A stretch of DNA of 50,943 nt from a virus, in the IMG/VR virus record IMGVR_UViG_3300029309_000066, positions 1-50,943 of that record; one strand, written 5' to 3'. Below, piece after piece: positions 46,293 through 50,943 of the stretch. The notes under the pieces are model-generated. The model was not told the DNA's origin. It was given only the letters and a program-made list of their open reading frames with translations, and did no database searches. Made by a program: the position numbers and the translations under genes. How positions within the stretch are numbered: position 1 is the stretch's first letter; every line of letters starts with the position of its first letter.

Positions 46293-47192
46293 TTATGATT
46301 TAACTGTTTCTACAAAACTAAATTTACTACTACCTTGATAAAAAGCTGATGCAAATTCAACTGCGTTTCCCAGACTTAAACCTTGCGAATTAGTTGGATA
46401 TGCTAATGTCAATGTATTTGAACCTGTGTCTATTTTATCGACAACAATATACTGACCAACAGCCAAACTTCCTTCCGCAAGAGTTAAAGTAATATTACCA
46501 CTTGTGCAATCTACTCTTTGATAAATAGATTTTGCAGAACTTGGTGTTAAAGTACCAGTTGATGTAATGGCAGATGGCGCATCAAAAGCATTGGCATTAT
46601 AATATGTACTCATATCAGTAACTGCCACTTGTTTCATTGTGCCATCATCATTAAATACAACTCTGTCTGCATCTGCCACTGTGGTTGACGTTGCTGAAAC
46701 ACCACCTCTAATATTATTTATTTCAGCACCAGTTGATGATATTGCAGTACCACCTAATCGTAGAGATGTTATATCTAATGTATTAGTTACATCTACAACC
46801 GCGGCTCCACTACCTGCACCATCAGCATATATTATTTTTTTACTGCCATTTGGTACTGTTACATTTGCACCAGAACCTTGTGTAAATATAGCATCTTGTC
46901 CAGAGCCATTTTGCACAATGTAGACTTTATCTGCATTATTTGGGTCAATAGTAATTGTATTTGTGCCAGATGGTGAACCACCTAAAACCAATACAGAAAA
47001 CATACCATCAGATAATGTGCCATCTGTGGTAGTTAAAGTATGTGTTGTACCTGACAAGGTAATAGCACCAACACCATTTATTGCTCTATCAATAATATCA
47101 AAATTGGTGTTGGTAGTATTTCCCCAAGTTCCAGATTGTTCTCCAGAACCTATTTTTTCTATACCATTATTAAGTGTATATGAACTTGACAT
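46293..47192 (-). CDS. Tail fibre protein (299 aa)
   Basis: Begins SYTLNNGIEKIGSGEQSGTW, the typical start of phage fibres in cyanophages and marine podoviruses, followed by many short strands and a C-terminal segment (LAEGSLAVGQYIVVDKIDTG) of the same kind. Likely trimer. Together with 44820-46283 and 48257-50347 it forms the adhesion set. Confidence 0.75.
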   Translation of the reverse strand: MSSSYTLNNGIEKIGSGEQSGTWGNTTNTNFDIIDRAINGVGAITLSGTTHTLTTTDGTLSDGMFSVLVLGGSPSGTNTITIDPNNADKVYIVQNGSGQDAIFTQGSGANVTVPNGSKKIIYADGAGSGAAVVDVTNTLDITSLRLGGTAISSTGAEINNIRGGVSATSTTVADADRVVFNDDGTMKQVAVTDMSTYYNANAFDAPSAITSTGTLTPSSAKSIYQRVDCTSGNITLTLAEGSLAVGQYIVVDKIDTGSNTLTLAYPTNSQGLSLGNAVEFASAFYQGSSKFSFVETVKS

Positions 47193-47193
47193 T

Positions 47194-47610
47194 TTAATCT
47201 ATCCTTATAATTGCGTTAGCTCCTGCCGCTGGAAAAATTATTTTAAAAGTACCAGATGATACTGTAAAATCACCACCAAAATCTAAAACTGCAATAGCTT
47301 TATCAGAGTTTGTGCTATTATAGATTAAGGCACCTCTTGCAGTAAATGATGCACTTGTCCATGTTGGGTCTGCAGCATCAAAATGTGCTGTTGTTCCAGT
47401 TGTTGAAACTGCTTTACTGGTTAATGTCTCACCACCTGCTGAATAACCAGTTCCAGATACTTCGTTACTGGTTGAATAAGCTGTGGTTGATGCACCTAAA
47501 CTAGCAGAACTTGTAAATAATGCTATTTTCAAAGTATCTGCTACTAAATCGTGTTGTTCATCTAAAATTTCAGCCTTAAATGAAGTACACATTGCTTGTG
47601 TTATTGCCAT
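47194..47610 (-). CDS. Conserved fibre-associated protein (138 aa)
   Basis: MAITQAMCTSFKAEILDEQHDL, then IALFTSSASLGASTTAYSTSNEVSG and GYSAGGETL: a signature I recognise from marine phages, where the gene regularly sits beside fibre genes. All-beta. Function not established; structural partner of the fibre is likely. Confidence 0.72.
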   Translation of the reverse strand: MAITQAMCTSFKAEILDEQHDLVADTLKIALFTSSASLGASTTAYSTSNEVSGTGYSAGGETLTSKAVSTTGTTAHFDAADPTWTSASFTARGALIYNSTNSDKAIAVLDFGGDFTVSSGTFKIIFPAAGANAIIRID

Positions 47611-47623
47611 AATTTACTCCTTA

Positions 47624-48256
47624 TTAAATTCCTGCCTCGTATTCACTGGCATAATTACGAGCCATTTCTTGCTGAAACAATGCTATTGCTTCATCAAATT
47701 GCTGTTTATACAAGTTTACAGTATCTGGAGCCTTAAGAAAAGTAGAAGTTTCATAAAGACACGCAGATAATAAAACTTGCTCTGCATTATCACCTATCCA
47801 ACTATTTGCATTCAAGGTGGATAATCCTGTTTCTAGTCCTATAAAATCTATACTATATCCTAATGTATCTGATGGTATAGGACTTACTTGTATTTGTATT
47901 CCAGAAGTGGTGGCTTTTTTTGTAGCATAGAACTCTGGTGTACCTGCATTTAAAACAGTTTGTTGAAAATCATTTATATAACTATCTGTTCTATGTTTTA
48001 AATATACTATATTGGTAGCTAAAAGTCCTGTTCTTACTTCAACTTGTCTAATCATTCTTGCGTTTGCCACATCAACTGTGTTTGTACCTATTACAAAATT
48101 ACCAGATAAAGTTTGCCTATAACATGGTAAATTAGGCAATCTTGCAAAAATCATACTTTCTGCTTGTTTGATTATCTCTGGTATTGATGTATCTAATTCA
48201 GTAGAATCATCTTCTATAAAATTTTGTATATTAGTTTTTAACTGTGTAAAATTCAT
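47624..48256 (-). CDS. Second connector-like protein (gp4 adaptor type, 210 aa)
   Basis: An N-terminal helical block (LKTNIQNFIEDDSTELDTSIPEI, IKQAESMIFARLPNL) and a conserved C-terminus (GLSTLNANSWIGDNAEQVLL, LYKQQFDEAIALFQQEM) are typical of podovirus head-tail connector or neck proteins, distant relatives of the adaptor at the window ends. Forms part of the neck or binds the fibre. Confidence 0.68.
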   Translation of the reverse strand: MNFTQLKTNIQNFIEDDSTELDTSIPEIIKQAESMIFARLPNLPCYRQTLSGNFVIGTNTVDVANARMIRQVEVRTGLLATNIVYLKHRTDSYINDFQQTVLNAGTPEFYATKKATTSGIQIQVSPIPSDTLGYSIDFIGLETGLSTLNANSWIGDNAEQVLLSACLYETSTFLKAPDTVNLYKQQFDEAIALFQQEMARNYASEYEAGI

Positions 48257-50347
48257 TTAATTACCCCATGTTCCAGTATTCCATGCACCCTCATTCCAAC
48301 CAATATTTGTACCTACAGTTGAACTTCCTATTGCACCTGTACCTGCCACACCATCTTCTGTCTTATTAGTTTCAATGTCAAACCTTCTATCTTTTATACT
48401 TTGAATTGCATATTCTCTTAAACCACCACTAAAACCATATTTCCATCTAACATTAGGTTCTGGATTTCTAATAAACGCATATGCAGGGCTATCTTGGTCT
48501 AATTCACTTATAAAACCACCATTATTTGTACCTGCCCAAATTGTGATGCTCCAACTTGGATTAACATCTGCTGAACCAACTAAAACATCATCTATAAATA
48601 TTTTACCACTTCCATTGGTTGGGTTTGCCTCCCATACTAATGTATGTAACAGACCATCATCTGGTAAGCTTGTTTTTGGTATATCTATAATTGTTTTGTT
48701 ATTAGCAGGAGTGTCATTACCTCCATTACCAAATGCTAATCTAAATGTATCTGTATCATGGAAACCTACTGTCATGCCAAAACCTGTACCACCCATTTCA
48801 AATAAAGTACATGCTGTATCTACAACTTTAGGGAATATAATTTCACAAGCAAAAACAACTGGTTGTGCTCTATTTAAATCAGCGGCGGCAATTACAGTAT
48901 TGGCATCATGTGTTTCAGTTAAGTTTAAACCACTTTCTACACTTCCAACAGAACCTTTAGCACCAACACCCATGGTATCATCTGCACCACTCCAAACACC
49001 ACTGTTCCAAGCATTTTGACCCCAAGCTGTTGTAAATGAAATGTCTTGGTTTAATGTTATAGTACCTATAGCACCAGTGCCTGCCACTCCAGTTTCAGTA
49101 ACAATTGATGATGATACTTCATTTCCAGTTGTTCCTGTACCTGCGACACCAGAAGTGCCTGTAACATTGATTTGTATGTTACCATTACCAGATACACCAA
49201 AGGCCTCAACTGCTCCAGTACCTGCTATTCCAGTTTCTGTTATGACACTATCTGCTCTTACACCCTCTGTACCAATAGCACCTGTTCCTGCCACACCTGT
49301 CTCAGTTAGATTTAATTCTAATGTTTCTGCACCTGTTGTTCCAGTTCCAGCAACTCCAGTTTCTACTACATTAAGTTCCATGCCCTCTGTACCAATGGCA
49401 CCAGAACCAGAAACACCTGTTTCTGTGATAGATGCTTGTGGAACATCTGCACCTATTGTACCTGTACCTGCTACACCTGTTTCGGTAATTGTAAAGTCAA
49501 TTCTTATGCTTTCTGTACCAGTATTACCTGTACCTGCAACACCAGTAACATCAATATCAACACCAACAAACATGGTTTCGTTGCCAACTGCACCAGTACC
49601 TGCGACACCTGTTTGATTAAATATTCTATCACTTTCAATACTTTCAGTACCTATTGCTCCAGTACCTGCAACACCAACTTCTGTTATTGATGTTTCTTGT
49701 GAAATTGTACCTATGGCACCAGTTCCTGCTACACCAACCTCTGTAATAGAAAGTTCTAGCGCTTCTGTTCCAATCGCACCAGTTCCTGCAAGACCTGTTT
49801 CAGTAACTATTGATTCACTAACCTCTTCACCAACAGTTCCAACTCCACCTACACCACTAACACCAGTTACTTCTAAGAATAAATTACCATCACCAGATAC
49901 TCCAAATCCCTCTACTGCACCTGTACCTGCAACACCTATTTCATTAACTTCTAATTCGTTTCCATAAAGACCAATAGCAGAAACACCTTCAACACCTGTT
50001 GCAGTAGGTGTGGCATCTTGTTGAATAAATATTGATTGACTACCTAATCTACCAAATGCAGGCACACCAACAGATGTTTGGCTTCTTGCCAATCTTGAAA
50101 GAAATGGATTTTTAGTAAAACCTAATAATATTTCTACATTTTCTGGGTCATTATCTGGTCTTGGGTTAAATAATGCAGTAGCATCTACAACATTTTTGGC
50201 AGGTGTTAACTGTGGGTGTTTAGGGCTATATTCTTCTGGTTCAACTCTTAAATTATCCCAAGTTGTTTTAAGTTGAGTATAACGTACCTCGAAACCAGAA
50301 ATGTCACTGATTGCTTTAGATTTTTTACCTGAAGCAAACCTAGCCAT
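48257..50347 (-). CDS. Repeat-rich tail fibre with lectin-like domain (696 aa)
   Basis: N-terminal 50 residues (GFEVRYTQLKTTWDNLRVEP, YSPKHPQL) resemble the virion-attachment domain of marine phage tail proteins. Residues about 135-435 consist of some 14 imperfect repeats of TGVAGTGAIGTE followed by a hydrophobic strand, period about 20 aa. Then a WGQNAWNSGVW motif, a concanavalin-like domain (VFACEIIFPK, HTLVWEANPTNGSGKIFID) and a final repeat plus GWNEGAWNTGTWGN. The repeats probably make a rigid shaft; the lectin-like domain binds sugar. Confidence 0.72.
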   Translation of the reverse strand: MARFASGKKSKAISDISGFEVRYTQLKTTWDNLRVEPEEYSPKHPQLTPAKNVVDATALFNPRPDNDPENVEILLGFTKNPFLSRLARSQTSVGVPAFGRLGSQSIFIQQDATPTATGVEGVSAIGLYGNELEVNEIGVAGTGAVEGFGVSGDGNLFLEVTGVSGVGGVGTVGEEVSESIVTETGLAGTGAIGTEALELSITEVGVAGTGAIGTISQETSITEVGVAGTGAIGTESIESDRIFNQTGVAGTGAVGNETMFVGVDIDVTGVAGTGNTGTESIRIDFTITETGVAGTGTIGADVPQASITETGVSGSGAIGTEGMELNVVETGVAGTGTTGAETLELNLTETGVAGTGAIGTEGVRADSVITETGIAGTGAVEAFGVSGNGNIQINVTGTSGVAGTGTTGNEVSSSIVTETGVAGTGAIGTITLNQDISFTTAWGQNAWNSGVWSGADDTMGVGAKGSVGSVESGLNLTETHDANTVIAAADLNRAQPVVFACEIIFPKVVDTACTLFEMGGTGFGMTVGFHDTDTFRLAFGNGGNDTPANNKTIIDIPKTSLPDDGLLHTLVWEANPTNGSGKIFIDDVLVGSADVNPSWSITIWAGTNNGGFISELDQDSPAYAFIRNPEPNVRWKYGFSGGLREYAIQSIKDRRFDIETNKTEDGVAGTGAIGSSTVGTNIGWNEGAWNTGTWGN
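49070..49950 (-). repeat. Tandem protein/DNA repeat array inside the fibre gene
   Basis: About 14 direct repeats with a common unit of roughly 60-66 bp encoding (T)GVAGTGAIGTE plus a variable strand. The first three and last three units also form a longer duplicated block (GFGVSGDGN and AFGVSGNGN with the following 45 residues), bracketing nine simple units. Such arrays can expand or contract by recombination. Confidence 0.8.
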
Positions 50348-50943
50348 TATCTTAAATTTAATCCTGTAGGTTGTAATTTAAGACTTACACCATCATTATC
50401 ATTAGACGATGCATATTCAAATGCCTCTTTATATAAATTACTAAGTAGTGGAAATTTATCTGGTGCATATTTAACAGATAATTTACTTGCTAATCCTGCA
50501 CATATACATTCTGTCCATGTATAAGGTATGTCGGTATCTTCGTTAGATGCAGTAATATCTTCTAATTGATTCATTGACCAATAATTTAACCTATATGTAC
50601 TTCTATCTGGTGTTTGCCATAGAAATAATTTGTATATATTATTTGAACCAGATTGTCTGCCTTTATCAAGCATATACTGATTTGGTTTACCTGTATCTGT
50701 TTTATTAGGTATCTGATTATACTCAGAAATTGTAATTCTATTTATGATTGTATCAGTTCTTGTAGCATCAGCATCATCATAAATAACAACATCTAATATA
50801 TCAGTGATACCTGCAGGCAAATCATATGAAGAAGTATTTGCTGTTAAATTTAATGTTCTTTGAGTAACTGTCCAATAGTTAATCCCACGATTCGCCCATT
50901 CTGAAAATAATAAGTTTAAGCTTCTTCTTGCAGATATGGCTTG
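50347..50943 (-). CDS. Head-tail adaptor (P22 gp4-like), 3' part of the split gene
   Basis: The frame is open to the right edge of the window, starting with Q-A-I-S-A-R-R-S-L-N; the true N-terminus lies at window positions 104-1. The 198 residues here contain ISARRSLNLLFSEWANRG, SYDLPAGITDILDVVIYDD and the C-terminal CAGLASKLSVKYAPDKFPLL block of adaptor proteins. The total would be 232 aa. An apparent start at 50820 (TTG) is not the real one. Confidence 0.78.
   Translation of the reverse strand, partial: QAISARRSLNLLFSEWANRGINYWTVTQRTLNLTANTSSYDLPAGITDILDVVIYDDADATRTDTIINRITISEYNQIPNKTDTGKPNQYMLDKGRQSGSNNIYKLFLWQTPDRSTYRLNYWSMNQLEDITASNEDTDIPYTWTECICAGLASKLSVKYAPDKFPLLSNLYKEAFEYASSNDNDGVSLKLQPTGLNLR

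Noticed and set aside
49070-49950. CRISPR-like regular repeats
   Set aside because: The repeats are imperfect, coding, without unique spacers of constant length, and lie within a single long fibre gene.
48543-49967. Long plus-strand open frames with PVPATPVSV repeats
   Set aside because: They are the reverse-strand shadow of the fibre repeat array; the minus-strand frame is continuous, has proper N- and C-terminal domains and fits the operon.

Overview
This window looks like a complete, or nearly complete, genome of an uncultured short-tailed (podovirus-type) dsDNA bacteriophage with low-GC DNA. The style is that of marine phages: dense, overlapping genes, many Lys-rich mini-proteins, several 2-oxoglutarate/Fe(II) oxygenases, and a P22-like portal/adaptor/stopper/ejection set. 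The two ends are two halves of one gene on the minus strand (1-104 and 50347-50943). They join in frame if two bases are shared, so the sequence is most likely a circularly closed or circularly permuted molecule of about 50.94 kb, opened inside a head-tail adaptor gene. The host is not identified; a marine alphaproteobacterium is a guess from base composition only. I see no integrase, DNA polymerase, phage RNA polymerase or DNA methyltransferase.

Layout on the circle. Late block A (minus strand, 4799 down to 1, then 50943 down to 33822): Met/Lys peptide, GroES co-chaperonin, scaffold, major capsid protein, decoration-like proteins, the split adaptor, repeat-rich fibre, second adaptor-like protein, tail fibres, lysis genes (EF-hand membrane protein, 3-TM holin, GH24 lysozyme), gp10-like stopper, then ejection/internal virion proteins and two small membrane proteins. 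Block B (minus, 26315 down to 6067): HTH regulator, DUF1064 nuclease, replication initiator, primase-helicase, ParB-like protein, a 2OG oxygenase and a TET-associated-type glycosyltransferase (a candidate DNA-modification cassette), terminase small and large subunits, another 2OG oxygenase, portal, a run of very basic mini-proteins, a third and fourth 2OG oxygenase flanking a 985-aa polyvalent-type protein, and accessory virion-type proteins.

Early block D (plus, 26461-33623) carries RecB/Cas4-like exonuclease, ERF annealing protein, SSB-like protein, HTH, HNH nuclease, a DUF932 protein, a lipoprotein and many small unknowns. A second, small plus-strand unit (block C, 4977-5974) sits between two late minus-strand blocks with its own promoter and a strong terminator, like a moron. 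Blocks C and D share a repeated promoter plus leader (TTGA..., 16-nt spacer, -10, then GGGAGAAAG before the ATG).

Working picture: divergent promoters at about 26.32-26.39 kb start the regulator/replication genes leftward and the recombination genes rightward. Replication uses the phage primase-helicase, the initiator and probably host polymerase. DNA may be modified by the ParB/2OG/glycosyltransferase cassette before terminase packages it. The late genes then build a GroES-assisted capsid with a P22-like short tail and release virions through holin and lysozyme.
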